Shown one piece after another: positions 9,843-22,453 of a stretch of DNA of 42,220 bases (positions within the stretch are counted from its first letter, which is position 1; each line of letters opens with the position of its first letter). The position numbers were made by a program, and so were the translations under genes. The notes below the pieces were generated by a model. The model did not search any database and was not told the origin of the DNA. It saw only the letters and a list, made by a program, of their open reading frames with translations. Source of the stretch: Opitutaceae bacterium (GTDB lineage Bacteria > Verrucomicrobiota > Verrucomicrobiia > Opitutales > Opitutaceae); NCBI GenBank assembly GCA_027482905.1, contig JAIXVP010000078.1, positions 1-42,220 on the forward strand, read 5' to 3'.

Positions 9843-10518
9843 GGGAGTCCGGAGTTGACGGAAAGACAGCGGAGAAAGGCGATTTCACAATACATTTGAA
9901 CGGACCAATTACGGTTGTTTTCGGGAGTCATAATTGTGCCACGGTCTATCCTGGGACCTGCGGCGCGGCCCAAATCGCCTTCAATATCCGGGGTTAAGTG
10001 CCGGCTTGTTCGTAAGTCTCGGCGCTCTCCTTTCCCTCGACGCGGTCGCGGAGCTTTTCACGTCGCACCTTGAATCGCGGAGGCTCGAGACCAAGGAACA
10101 CGGAACGCCGGTTTGACCGAGTTTCGTCACTCTTAGCATTGGTTTTGAAAGAATGGCAGGTGCGCCCGCTTGGTTGTAATGGGTGGACTTCGGTTTTCGT
10201 TTGGAATTCGCCTATCGGAATCCCGGAAGGATGCGCTCCCACTGATCAAAATCCCTTCACAAAATCCCGAGCTTGGCGCCGCTAGCCGACGACCGGGCGC
10301 GTTCATCGGCTTTACAGGGCGTGACTGGACTGCGTGGTCGTCGGCGACCGACGACCCTACGCGAGCGCATACTGTTGGCGCTGGAGTGCGAAACCGCCGT
10401 CCCCTGCCCAAAACACCCTCTCTCAGCAGGATCCTCGCAAACCAAATCGCCCCTCCGCGGGCAACATTGGTCATTGGCCCTTGGTCAGTGGAGTCCTTCA
10501 CTGAAGGCCTTCCTGTCC
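9843..10518. other. Gene-free interval between propeller gene and ABC operon
   Basis: These 676 bases separate divergent genes and must hold both promoters, but I see no convincing -35/-10 pair. No frame here resembles a known protein. Visible structure: repeated CCGACGACC arms at 10286-10356, a near-direct repeat TTGGTCATTGG / TTGGTCAGTGG around 10468-10491, and a small perfect hairpin CCTTCA-C-TGAAGG at 10495-10507 just ahead of the ABC ATPase start. Confidence 0.6.
10286..10356. repeat. REP-like palindromic element, three arms of CCGACGACC
   Basis: CCGACGACC occurs at 10286-10294 and 10348-10356, and its exact complement GGTCGTCGG at 10336-10344. The last two form a perfect 9-bp stem with a 3-base loop. 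The first can pair with the middle arm instead, extended to 10 bp. The arrangement resembles bacterial REP/BIME elements and allows two mutually exclusive hairpins. Copy number elsewhere in the genome cannot be judged from this window. Confidence 0.5.
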
Positions 10519-11487
10519 ATGTCCGCTGAACCCGCCATCCTCGTCCACGACCTCGTCAAATCCTACGCCGGCCACCCCGCCGTGCGCGGCGTCAGCTTCG
10601 AGGTCGCGCAGGGCGAGATCATCGGCCTCCTCGGCCCCAACGGCGCAGGCAAGTCCACCACCCTCCGCATCCTCACCGGCTACCTGCCCGCCACCTCCGG
10701 CCTTGTCACCATCTGCGGCGTCGACGTCGCCTCCGCCCCCGCCGACGTCAAAAACCTCATCGGCTACATGCCGGAGAACAACCCCCTCCCGGACGACATG
10801 CGCGTCCGCGAATACCTCCACTTCCGCGCCCGCCTCAAGGGCCTCACCCGCCGCAACCTCGCCCCCCGCCTCGACGAGGTCGTCCACCTTTGCGACCTCG
10901 GCCGGGTCCGCGACCGCATCATCGGCAAACTCTCCAAGGGCTACCGCCAGCGCGTGGGCATCGCCGACGCCATCCTCGCCGAGCCCCCCGTCATCATCAT
11001 GGACGAGCCCACCATCGGCCTCGACCCCCACCAGATCCTCGCCGTGCGCGACCTCATCGCCGGCCTGCGCGGCCGCATGACCGTGCTCATCAGCTCCCAC
11101 ATCCTGCCCGAGATCGAGGCCACCTGCGACCGCGTCGTGATCATGAACCAGGGTCGCGTCGTCGCCGCCGGCACCCCCGCCGACCTCCGTCGCGAATGGA
11201 TCGGCGCCGCCGCCTACGAACTCGAACTCGCCGGCCCCCTCGACGCCCTCCCCGCCCTGCTCGCCAGCCTGCACCCCTCCCTCGTCCCCGCGCCGCCCGA
11301 CTCCGTCGCCGGCCCCGACGGCTTCGCCACCGTCCGCCTCGCCGCCGCCCCCGACGCGCCCGACCTCCGCGAAGCCTTGGTCAACGCCCTCGCCCGCGAC
11401 CCGCGTTTCCGCCTCCGCGGCCTCGCCCGCGCCCGCCACACCCTCGAGGACGTCTTCCTCGCCGCCACCCGCCCCAAGGCCGCCTGA
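10519..11487 (+). CDS. ABC transporter ATP-binding protein, GldA/NatA type
   Basis: A 322-residue ABC ATPase from ATG 10519. Walker A GPNGAGKS is at 39-46, the LSKGYRQR signature begins at 138, Walker B VIIMDEP is at 158-164, and the switch histidine of SSH is near 194. All nucleotide-binding residues are present. The C-terminal ~90 residues form the extension usual in GldA-like and CcmA-like ATPases. It is expected to pair with the ABC-2 permease encoded next (135-base gap) and with the GldG-like protein after it. In Bacteroidetes the GldA/F/G set is linked to gliding, but the same cassette is widespread in non-gliding bacteria, so substrate and role are unknown. The frame remains open upstream of 10519, but that extension has no family similarity and crosses the intergenic repeats. 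Confidence 0.9.
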   Translation: MSAEPAILVHDLVKSYAGHPAVRGVSFEVAQGEIIGLLGPNGAGKSTTLRILTGYLPATSGLVTICGVDVASAPADVKNLIGYMPENNPLPDDMRVREYLHFRARLKGLTRRNLAPRLDEVVHLCDLGRVRDRIIGKLSKGYRQRVGIADAILAEPPVIIMDEPTIGLDPHQILAVRDLIAGLRGRMTVLISSHILPEIEATCDRVVIMNQGRVVAAGTPADLRREWIGAAAYELELAGPLDALPALLASLHPSLVPAPPDSVAGPDGFATVRLAAAPDAPDLREALVNALARDPRFRLRGLARARHTLEDVFLAATRPKAA

Positions 11488-11622
11488 GCGATGAACCGGA
11501 AAAGAAGCGAGGAGCTAGAATCTAGGAGCTACAATAGAATCCCCCGACCCACCATCCAGCCAAACCTCACTCCCGACTCCTGACTGCTCCTCGCCCCCCG
11601 CTCCTCGCCCCCCTTCCCCTCC

Positions 11623-12384
11623 ATGCGCCTCTTCCGCATCCTTCTCGCCCATGAGCTCCGCATGCTCCTGGTGAGTCCCGCGACCTACATCGCCGCGACC
11701 CTTTTCCTGCTCGTGATGGGCTTCGTGTTCGCCGGCATCCTCGAAACCTTCACCGCCGCCCCCCAGGAAGCCGCGCCCGCCGCCGTGTTTTTCCAACTCT
11801 TCTGGCTGCCGGTCTTTTTTATGGTCCCGCTCCTCACCATGAAGAGCCTCGCCGAGGAACGCCGCCTCGGCACCCTCGAAACCCTGCTCACCACCCCGGT
11901 CACCACCCCGCAAGTCGTGCTCGCCAAGTTCGCCGCCGCCTACGCGCTCTACCTCTCCCTCTGGGCCGCCACCGGCGGGTTTTTCTACATCCTCGTCCGC
12001 TTCGGCGGCCAATCCCAACCCATCGACCTTGGACCGTTGCTCGGTGGCTACCTCTTCATCGCCGTCTCCGGCACCCTCTTCGTCGCCCTCGGCATCCTCG
12101 CCAGCTCCGTCACCCGCAACCAGGCCGTCGCCGGCATCCTCGCCTTTGTCCTGCTGCTGGCGCTGGTCATCGGCACCCGCTTCGCCGGCACCCTCGAACT
12201 GCTCAAGCTCGAGTCCCTCGCCGGCGTGCGCGCCGCCGTCGATTACGTCCAGGTCTTCACCCACCTTGAAGACTTCACCCGCGGCGTCGTAGACACCCGC
12301 CAGGTGCTCTACTACCTGAGCGGCTCCGCCCTCGCCCTCATCCTCAGCATCCTCGGCGTCGAGGCCAAACAACTACACAGCTGA
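11623..12384 (+). CDS. ABC-2 type permease, GldF-like
   Basis: A 253-residue integral membrane protein with about six hydrophobic segments (near 20-40, 57-77, 105-127, 140-160, 168-188 and 228-246). The phrase KSLAEERRLGTLETLLTTPV in the first cytoplasmic loop is the hallmark of ABC-2/GldF permeases. It is the membrane partner of the ATPase gene upstream. Its start ATG 11623 has no Shine-Dalgarno sequence and follows a run of C and T. The arms GCGAGGAGC (11507-11515) and GCTCCTCGC (11586-11594 and 11600-11608) in the gap before it are exactly complementary and could fold the intergenic RNA. Confidence 0.9.
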   Translation: MRLFRILLAHELRMLLVSPATYIAATLFLLVMGFVFAGILETFTAAPQEAAPAAVFFQLFWLPVFFMVPLLTMKSLAEERRLGTLETLLTTPVTTPQVVLAKFAAAYALYLSLWAATGGFFYILVRFGGQSQPIDLGPLLGGYLFIAVSGTLFVALGILASSVTRNQAVAGILAFVLLLALVIGTRFAGTLELLKLESLAGVRAAVDYVQVFTHLEDFTRGVVDTRQVLYYLSGSALALILSILGVEAKQLHS

Positions 12385-12490
12385 CGGGAACCAAACGCTT
12401 AAAACACAGAAGTTTTGAAACGCTAAAAACTACCCGCCTCCGTCGCCCCTTCAACTTTTCCGCGTTTCCGCGTTTCAAAATTTTTCGTCC

Positions 12491-13963
12491 ATGTCCGTGT
12501 CCTTCGCCTCCGCCCGCCGCCGCCGCACCTTCCACCTCCTCGCCCAGGGTCTGCTCGTGCTCGCCCTGGTCGCCGGGCTCAACTTCCTCGCGACCCGCCA
12601 CGCCTGGCGCCTCGACCTGTCCCGGCACGCCCGCCACTCCCTCTCCGCCGAAACCCTTTCCTACCTGCGCGAGCTTCCCGCCCCGGTGAAGATCGTCGTC
12701 ACCCTGTCCGAGGACTCCGAGGACGACGCGCTCCACCAGGCCTACCGCGACATCCGCACCCTGTTGCGCGACTACGCCGAGGCCTCCGCCGCCAACCCGA
12801 AGGCGCCCGTCTCGGCCGAGTTCATCGACGTCTACCGCAACCGCGCCGCCGCCCAGAAATACGGCATCGAAAACCCCAACACCCTCCTCGTGCTCTCCGG
12901 CGACAAACGCCGCGTCGTCGAGTTCAGCGAACTCTACCGCATGAAGGACCGCGAGAAGGTCGCCTTCCTCGGCGAACAAGCCTTCACCGCCGCCATCCTC
13001 GACGTGTCCCGCGCCACCCGCCCGCTGGTGGCCTTCCTCTCCGGCCACGGCGAGATGGACCCGACCGACACCGACCCGGGCCGCGGGCTATCCGTGCTTC
13101 GCGACGAACTCCGCCTGCGCAACTTCGACCTCGCCGTGCTCGACCTCGCCAAACCCGAGCAACGCGCCCTCGCCGCCCAGGCCGCCCTGCTCGTCGTCGC
13201 CGCCCCCCAGGGCCGCTACAGCCCCGACGAACAGGAATTCCTCCGCCGCTACCTCGGCACCAACGCCGGCCGCATCCTCGCCCTGCTCGCCCCCGCCCGC
13301 CCCCACGGCCTCGACGACCTGCTGTTCGACTGGGGCGTGCTCGCCGACGACGTGCTCATCGCCGACCAAAGCGCCGAAGGCAGCTCCGACGCCGGCGACC
13401 TGGTGCTCACGCCCTCCGATTCCGGCCACCCCGTCGTCGGATTTCTTTTCGACAACAAGATCGCCCTCCGCTTCGGCCCCTCCCGCTCCGTCCGTGCCGA
13501 CCCCGGCCGCGCCCTGGACCCCGCGCTGAAGGTCGTTCCTCTGCTCGGCGCCTCCGCCTCCGCCTGGGGCGAACGCGCCTACCGCGAACGCGGCCCGGCC
13601 GTCTTCGATCCCGGCGCGGATCTGCCGCCCCGCCTTGTGGTCGGCACCGCCTCCGAACGCGTGACGCCCAAGGGCAAACTCCCCTTCAGCGTGCGCGGCG
13701 GCCGCCTCGTGGTCTTCGGCGGCGGCGACTGGCTCGGCAACGCCCGCCTCGCAGCCGGCGGCAACCTCTCCCTCGCCCTCGCCGCCGTGAACTGGCTGGT
13801 CGACCGCGACACGCAACTCCAGTTGCCCCCCCGACCGGTGGACCGTTTCCAGCTCTCGCTCTCCACCTCCGAACTCGCCCGCCTCCGCCTCGCCCTCCTC
13901 CTCGTTCTCCCCGCGATCACCGCCGCCCTCGGACTCCTCGTCTACTGGAACCGGCGGCGCTGA
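12491..13963 (+). CDS. GldG-like ABC transporter auxiliary protein
   Basis: A 490-residue protein with an N-terminal membrane segment (about 14-34), a large extracytoplasmic part and a C-terminal membrane helix (about 463-483) followed by a short basic tail. The region following the first helix (RLDLSRHARHSLSAETLSYL and downstream) matches the pattern of GldG/ABC_transp_aux proteins, in which FxDLT-like and SLSxxT segments precede a thioredoxin-like and a GIFT-like domain. SGHGE near residue 178 is a conserved GldG feature. It lies between the permease and a DUF4340 gene, the usual order of this cassette. Biochemical function is unknown; it probably senses or handles the transported substrate outside the membrane. 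Confidence 0.82.
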   Translation: MSVSFASARRRRTFHLLAQGLLVLALVAGLNFLATRHAWRLDLSRHARHSLSAETLSYLRELPAPVKIVVTLSEDSEDDALHQAYRDIRTLLRDYAEASAANPKAPVSAEFIDVYRNRAAAQKYGIENPNTLLVLSGDKRRVVEFSELYRMKDREKVAFLGEQAFTAAILDVSRATRPLVAFLSGHGEMDPTDTDPGRGLSVLRDELRLRNFDLAVLDLAKPEQRALAAQAALLVVAAPQGRYSPDEQEFLRRYLGTNAGRILALLAPARPHGLDDLLFDWGVLADDVLIADQSAEGSSDAGDLVLTPSDSGHPVVGFLFDNKIALRFGPSRSVRADPGRALDPALKVVPLLGASASAWGERAYRERGPAVFDPGADLPPRLVVGTASERVTPKGKLPFSVRGGRLVVFGGGDWLGNARLAAGGNLSLALAAVNWLVDRDTQLQLPPRPVDRFQLSLSTSELARLRLALLLVLPAITAALGLLVYWNRRR

Positions 13964-14044
13964 AATCAGACGCCCCCCTCCACCACCTCTCCACTTTCAG
14001 ATTTTCCGCGTTTCAAATTTTCCGTTTTTTCCGCCCCGTCCCCC

Positions 14045-16009
14045 GTGCGCTCCAAAGTCACCTTTCTCCTCCTCGCGCTGAACCTCGCCCTGTTCGGTTA
14101 CCTGCTGCTGTCCGAACACCCCTGGTCCGCCACCGCCCGGATCGAGGAGAACCGCCGCCGCGTGCTTGGCCCCGAGGCCGCCAACCTCTCCGCGCTCGCC
14201 ATCACCACCCGCCCCGCGCCCGACGCCCCGCCCGGCTCCGCCCCCGCGACCCTCCGTCTCGAACGCCGCGGCGAAACCTGGTTCCTCGCCGCCCCGCTCG
14301 ACTGGCCGGCCAACGACTTCGCCGTCCGCCGCATCCTGAACGAACTCCAGTTCCTCGAACACGAGACCAGCTTCCCCGTCGCCGACCTCGCCCGCAACGG
14401 CCAGACCCTCGCCGACTACGGCCTCGACCAGCCCCGCCTCGAAATCGCCGCCACCCCCGCGCCCGCCCCGGCCGGCGCCGCCACCGCTCCGCCCGCCCCC
14501 GCGTTCACCCTGCGCGTCGGCGCCGCCTCCGCCGTCGGCAACCGCCTCTACGTGCTGTCCCCCGACGGCACGCGCGTGCACGTCGTCCCGCCATCCTTCG
14601 GCGCCGCCTTCGGGGCCGATCCCGCCGCCCTGCTCGCCGAACTCCGCTCCGACCAGCTCTTCACCATCCCCGTGTTCGAGGCCCGCGCCCTCACCCTGCA
14701 GTCCGGCGCCGCCTCCGTCCGCACCCGCCTCCGCCGCGACCAAACGCGCTGGGCCTTCGAGGCCCCCATCACCACCCGCGCCGCCAAGACCCCCGTCGAA
14801 CTGCTGATCAACGATCTCAACGCCCTCCGCGTCGCCCGCTTCCTCCCCGCCGACCCAGCCCCCTCGGCCGAGACCACCGGCCTCGCCGTGCCCCGCCTCC
14901 GCCTCACCCTCGAGGGCAACGGCCGCCGCGAAACCCTCCTGCTCGGCCTGCCCGCCGCCCCCGCCGCGCCCGGCGACGAGACGGTCGAACTCCACGCCCG
15001 CCTCGACGACCGCCCCACCCCCTTCACCGTCGCCGTGCCGACCGCCGTCCTCGCCACCCTCGACCAGGCCCAGACCGACCTGCGCGACCGCCGCGTGCTC
15101 GCCTTCGACCCCGCCCGCGTCGCCGCCCTCACCATCGCGCCGCCCGAGGGCTCCGCCCCCGGTCCGCTTCGTATCCAGAAACTCGATGCGAGCTCCGGCG
15201 CCCCGGCCGCCTGGCGCCTGACCTCCCCGGCCCTCTCCGCCCCCGCCCGCGCCGACGCCGCCGTGGTCGGCAAGCTCCTGGGCAACCTCCAGCTGATCGA
15301 GGCCGCCGCCCCCCGCCCGAAAGCCTCGCCCTTCGTCTCCGACGCCCCCTCGCGGGTCGAGCTGGAGAACCTCGGCTTCAACCGCCCCGAACGCACCGTC
15401 ACCCTCGAACTCGCCGCCTCCGAAACCTCCGCCAACGCTCCCCTCGACGGCCCCTCCACCCTCGTGCTGGAGCTGGCCCAGCCCGGCGGCGCCGACCCCG
15501 GCCTCTACGCCCGCGTCGCCGGCCAGCCCTTCGTCTACGCCGTGCCGCCCGAGACCCTGCTGCTGCTCGACGTCGCCCCGCTCTCCTATCGTGACCGCGA
15601 ACTCGCCCGCTTGCCGGAGGCGACGCGCATCACGCGACTCGTGCTCCGCTCCACCGCCGACCCCGCCGCCCCGCCGCTGCTCGACCACGCCGTGACCGAC
15701 GCCCCGCCGCCGCCCGCCCTCGCCACCCTGCTCGCCGGCCTGCGCGAACTGCGCGCCGGCCGCGTCGTGCGCGAGGGTTTCCCCGCCACCGTGCCCGTCG
15801 ACGGCGTGGAAAAACCCTGGGCCTACCGCCTCGAGGCCACCCTGTCGCCCGCCGGCGACGGACCGCTGGTGCTGTCCATCGCGGAACGCGCCGGCGGCGG
15901 CACCCAGCTCGCCGGCAGCGAACGCCTGGGTCTCGTGTTCACCTTGGAACAACCGGTCCTCGACGCCCTTTGGACCCTCCTCCAACCGGCCGCCGCCCCC
16001 GCCCCCTGA
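14045..16009 (+). CDS. DUF4340 domain-containing protein
   Basis: A 654-residue protein with GTG start 14045, which places a single hydrophobic anchor (FLLLALNLALFGYLLL) at residues 5-22. The rest is predicted extracytoplasmic and contains DUF4340-type blocks: an early segment WFLAAPLDWPANDFAVRRIL followed by LADYGLDQPRLEI, then at least one more related block after residue 200. It is the usual third partner of GldF/GldG-like genes in Verrucomicrobiota and related phyla. It follows the GldG-like gene by 81 bases with a pyrimidine-rich leader and no Shine-Dalgarno sequence. Its molecular function is not known. Confidence 0.8.
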   Translation: MRSKVTFLLLALNLALFGYLLLSEHPWSATARIEENRRRVLGPEAANLSALAITTRPAPDAPPGSAPATLRLERRGETWFLAAPLDWPANDFAVRRILNELQFLEHETSFPVADLARNGQTLADYGLDQPRLEIAATPAPAPAGAATAPPAPAFTLRVGAASAVGNRLYVLSPDGTRVHVVPPSFGAAFGADPAALLAELRSDQLFTIPVFEARALTLQSGAASVRTRLRRDQTRWAFEAPITTRAAKTPVELLINDLNALRVARFLPADPAPSAETTGLAVPRLRLTLEGNGRRETLLLGLPAAPAAPGDETVELHARLDDRPTPFTVAVPTAVLATLDQAQTDLRDRRVLAFDPARVAALTIAPPEGSAPGPLRIQKLDASSGAPAAWRLTSPALSAPARADAAVVGKLLGNLQLIEAAAPRPKASPFVSDAPSRVELENLGFNRPERTVTLELAASETSANAPLDGPSTLVLELAQPGGADPGLYARVAGQPFVYAVPPETLLLLDVAPLSYRDRELARLPEATRITRLVLRSTADPAAPPLLDHAVTDAPPPPALATLLAGLRELRAGRVVREGFPATVPVDGVEKPWAYRLEATLSPAGDGPLVLSIAERAGGGTQLAGSERLGLVFTLEQPVLDALWTLLQPAAAPAP

Positions 16010-16041
16010 ATCAACCCGCCCCGTCGCCGCCCCGTCCTCCC

Positions 16042-18852
16042 GTGGCCCCGCGTCCTCTCCGGCTCTTCTTCGGTTCCTGCCGCGTCTGCGGCCGACTGCT
16101 GCTCTGGGCGCTCTGGCTGCTCCTCGCCGGGACGTTGATTTTCCAGATCCGCATCCTGCGCGACGGCGGCCTGCGCGTGCCCCGCCCGGTGCTGCAAATG
16201 CTCGACCGCCGCCTCGCCGGCGAAGGCCTGACCCTCGCCGTCGGCGACGTCTGGCTCGATCCGCGCGGCCGCGTGCTCGTCCGCGACGCCCGCCTCGGCC
16301 TGGTCGGACAAACCGACGCCTTCGCGAGCGCCGAAACGCTCTCGCTCCAGCTCCGACGCCGCGAGCTCCTGCAACGCCGGATCATTCCCACCGCCCTCGA
16401 GATCTCCGGCCTCCGCCTCGCCTTGCCCGCGCCGCTGTCCCCCTCGGGCGTCGCGGAGGCCCTGCTCACCGGCGGCGAATTCCGCCTCGCCCGCGCCCAC
16501 GACGCCGAATCCTGGGCGCTCACCCAGGCCAGCGCGCGCGTGCTCGGCGTCCCCACCAGTTTTACCGGCGCCCCGCCCGCGGTCGCTCCCGGCTCAGCCC
16601 AAACCCCGCCCGCCGCCGAGATCGTCCGCGCCGCCCTGGTCCGCGCCGCCGGGATCTATCATTCCCTCGCGGCCCTGCCGCTCGACTCCATCCGTGCGCT
16701 CCGCGTCGACCTTGGGACCGAAAGCCTGACCGTCGCCGCCGAATTGCCGTCCCTGATCGCCCCCGCCCACCCCGCCCTGCCCCAGGCGCTGATCGGCACC
16801 ACCCTGGAACAAGTCCACCTCGCTTTCACCCTGCCCCTCGCCGACGGACACGAGGCGGCGGAATCCGCCGAGATCCGCCTCCAGGCCGAACGCTTCGCCG
16901 CCCCCGACGCGCTCGCCCTCGTCGGCAGCCAACTCTCGCTCCGGGCCCGCGCCGTCGGGCCCGCCGTTTACGCCGCCGAACTCGCCGTCGCTCGACTGGA
17001 AAAGACCGACCGCGCGCTCCCGCCCGTCCCGCTGATCGCCACCGTTCGCTACAGCCGGGACCCGGCGGCGCCCCGGGTGGAAGCCGAAGTCTCCACCCGC
17101 CTCGCCGACGCCCCATGGTCGGTGGAGCTCGAGGGCGACCCCGCCGCCCGCTCCGGCACGGTCGGCGCGAACGGCGCGATCACCCCCGCCTTGCTCGACA
17201 TCGCCCGGCCTTTCATCCCGGCCAAGGCGCGCACACGGTTCACCATCGGGGATCCGATCGATCTGGCTGCCACCGCCACCCTCGGCCCCGGCGGCCACCC
17301 GGATCGCGCCACCCTGCGCTTCACCACGGGCCGCGCCAGCGCGCACGACGTCGCCTGGGACCGCGCCAACGCCGATATCGTCTACGATGCCGTATCGCGT
17401 CGTGTGATCGCCGACCCCGCCCGCATGATCCTGGCCGACTGCGGAGCGAGCGGCACCTATGAGATGGACGTCGACACCCTCGCCTACCGCTTCCTCCTCG
17501 CGGGCAGCCTGCGTCCGATGCTGATAGAGGGCTGGTTCACCGAATGGTGGGACCATCTGTGGGAGAATTTCACGTTCGGCGCCCGGGCGCCCGAGGCCGA
17601 GATCGACATCCACGGCGTCTGGGGGCAGCCCGACCGCAGCGACGTATTCATCGGCGTCCACTCCGGCCCGATGAGCCTGCGCGCCCTGCCGGTGGACTCC
17701 CTCGACACCCGCATCCGCACCCACGACCACCGCGTCGAGGTGCACGGCTTCCGCGCAGTCGCCGACGGCCATAGCGCCACCGGCACGTTCACCCGCGTCT
17801 ACAACCCCGTCATAGACAGCTGGGCCCGCATGGCCTTCGACATCCGGTCCGACCTGCCCGTCGCCTCGATCCCGCTCGTGTTCCCCGTCGAAGGTCCCGC
17901 CCTGGTCGAACCGCTCGCCCTCACCGCCCCGCCGGACATCCACCTGGTCGGCGAACTTTTCGGCCCGGGCCAACCCGAGAAAAACAACCGCCAGGACTAC
18001 GTGCTCGACGTCGTCGCCACCGCGCCCCTCCGCTACCGGGGTTTTCCCCTCGACCACCTCGCCCTCCGCGTCGAGCGGCGCGACCGCGAGCTGCTTCTGG
18101 AGGATATCCGCGCCGGTTTCGCCGGAGGCCTCGCCACCGGCCGCGCCACCCTCTCCGGGCCGGAGGAAGATCGCCTGATCGCCCTCGACGTCCGCCTGGC
18201 CGACTCCGGCCTCGACCTCGCCATCACCCGGTGGCGCGAATTCCAGGCCTCCCGCCCCGCCCCGCCCGCCGCCGAGCCGCCCGCCGCCAAACTCCACGCC
18301 GAAACGGAAAAAAACCGCCCGCTTGGCGGCACCCTGGCGCTCTCGCTCGAGGCCACCGGGCCGCTCGACGATCCGCTGGGCTTGTCCGGACACGGCGAAG
18401 GCGAGGTGGTCGGCGCCGACCTCGCCCGCATCCGCCTGTTGGGCGGCTTCTCCAGCCTGCTCTCCGAAATCGGCATCGGCCTGGGCACCGTCCGGCTGAC
18501 CGACGCGCGCGCCGGCTTCGACCTCGACCGCAATCGACTCGCCTTCGGCTCGCTCCGCCTCACCGGCCCCTCCGCCCTGGTCGAGGCCAAGGGAGACTAC
18601 CTGCTCGACGCCGGCACCCTCGCCTTCAACGCCCGCGTCCACCCCTTTGAGCAACGCTCCGGCCTGCTCTCCTCCACCGCCGGCTTCGTGCTCAGCCCGC
18701 TCACCAACGTCCTCGAGGTCGAACTCACCGGCACGCTGGAGGAGCCGGGTTGGACCTTCACCTACGGCCCCACCCGCCTGTTTCGCCGTATGATCGGAGG
18801 TGATCGCGCCCGCTCCGCGCCCACGCCGGTCGCACCGACTCCGGGTCCGTGA
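16042..18852 (+). CDS. Large AsmA/YhdP-like membrane-anchored protein
   Basis: A 936-residue protein if the GTG at 16042 is used. The open frame reaches back to 15970, but that would overlap the DUF4340 gene by 40 bases and add a proline-rich tail of no meaning. One membrane helix lies near residues 17-37, followed by a very long beta-rich region. The last ~200 residues (GTLALSLEATGPLDDP, then GEVVGADLARIRLLGGFSSL and the YLLDAGTLAFNARVHPF segment) have the look of the AsmA-like C-terminal domain. Proteins of this type (AsmA, YhdP, TamB) bridge membranes and are implicated in phospholipid transport. A link with the upstream ABC genes is suggested only by orientation and a 32-base gap. Confidence 0.72.
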   Translation: MAPRPLRLFFGSCRVCGRLLLWALWLLLAGTLIFQIRILRDGGLRVPRPVLQMLDRRLAGEGLTLAVGDVWLDPRGRVLVRDARLGLVGQTDAFASAETLSLQLRRRELLQRRIIPTALEISGLRLALPAPLSPSGVAEALLTGGEFRLARAHDAESWALTQASARVLGVPTSFTGAPPAVAPGSAQTPPAAEIVRAALVRAAGIYHSLAALPLDSIRALRVDLGTESLTVAAELPSLIAPAHPALPQALIGTTLEQVHLAFTLPLADGHEAAESAEIRLQAERFAAPDALALVGSQLSLRARAVGPAVYAAELAVARLEKTDRALPPVPLIATVRYSRDPAAPRVEAEVSTRLADAPWSVELEGDPAARSGTVGANGAITPALLDIARPFIPAKARTRFTIGDPIDLAATATLGPGGHPDRATLRFTTGRASAHDVAWDRANADIVYDAVSRRVIADPARMILADCGASGTYEMDVDTLAYRFLLAGSLRPMLIEGWFTEWWDHLWENFTFGARAPEAEIDIHGVWGQPDRSDVFIGVHSGPMSLRALPVDSLDTRIRTHDHRVEVHGFRAVADGHSATGTFTRVYNPVIDSWARMAFDIRSDLPVASIPLVFPVEGPALVEPLALTAPPDIHLVGELFGPGQPEKNNRQDYVLDVVATAPLRYRGFPLDHLALRVERRDRELLLEDIRAGFAGGLATGRATLSGPEEDRLIALDVRLADSGLDLAITRWREFQASRPAPPAAEPPAAKLHAETEKNRPLGGTLALSLEATGPLDDPLGLSGHGEGEVVGADLARIRLLGGFSSLLSEIGIGLGTVRLTDARAGFDLDRNRLAFGSLRLTGPSALVEAKGDYLLDAGTLAFNARVHPFEQRSGLLSSTAGFVLSPLTNVLEVELTGTLEEPGWTFTYGPTRLFRRMIGGDRARSAPTPVAPTPGP

Positions 18853-18913
18853 GCACGACGCGGGGATTTCCCCTCGCAACCGGCCGCGCGCGCTACGTAG
18901 CCTCGCTCGTCGC

Positions 18914-22449
<3,536 letters not shown>

Positions 22450-22453
<4 letters not shown>

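Noticed and set aside
9934-10501. Several 60-130-codon frames in the gap before the ABC operon
   Set aside because: No start signal, no similarity to known proteins, and conflicting overlaps on both strands.
10519-13963. Reading the GldA/F/G-like genes as evidence for gliding motility
   Set aside because: The cassette is common in non-gliding bacteria and no other gld, spr or por genes are in the window.
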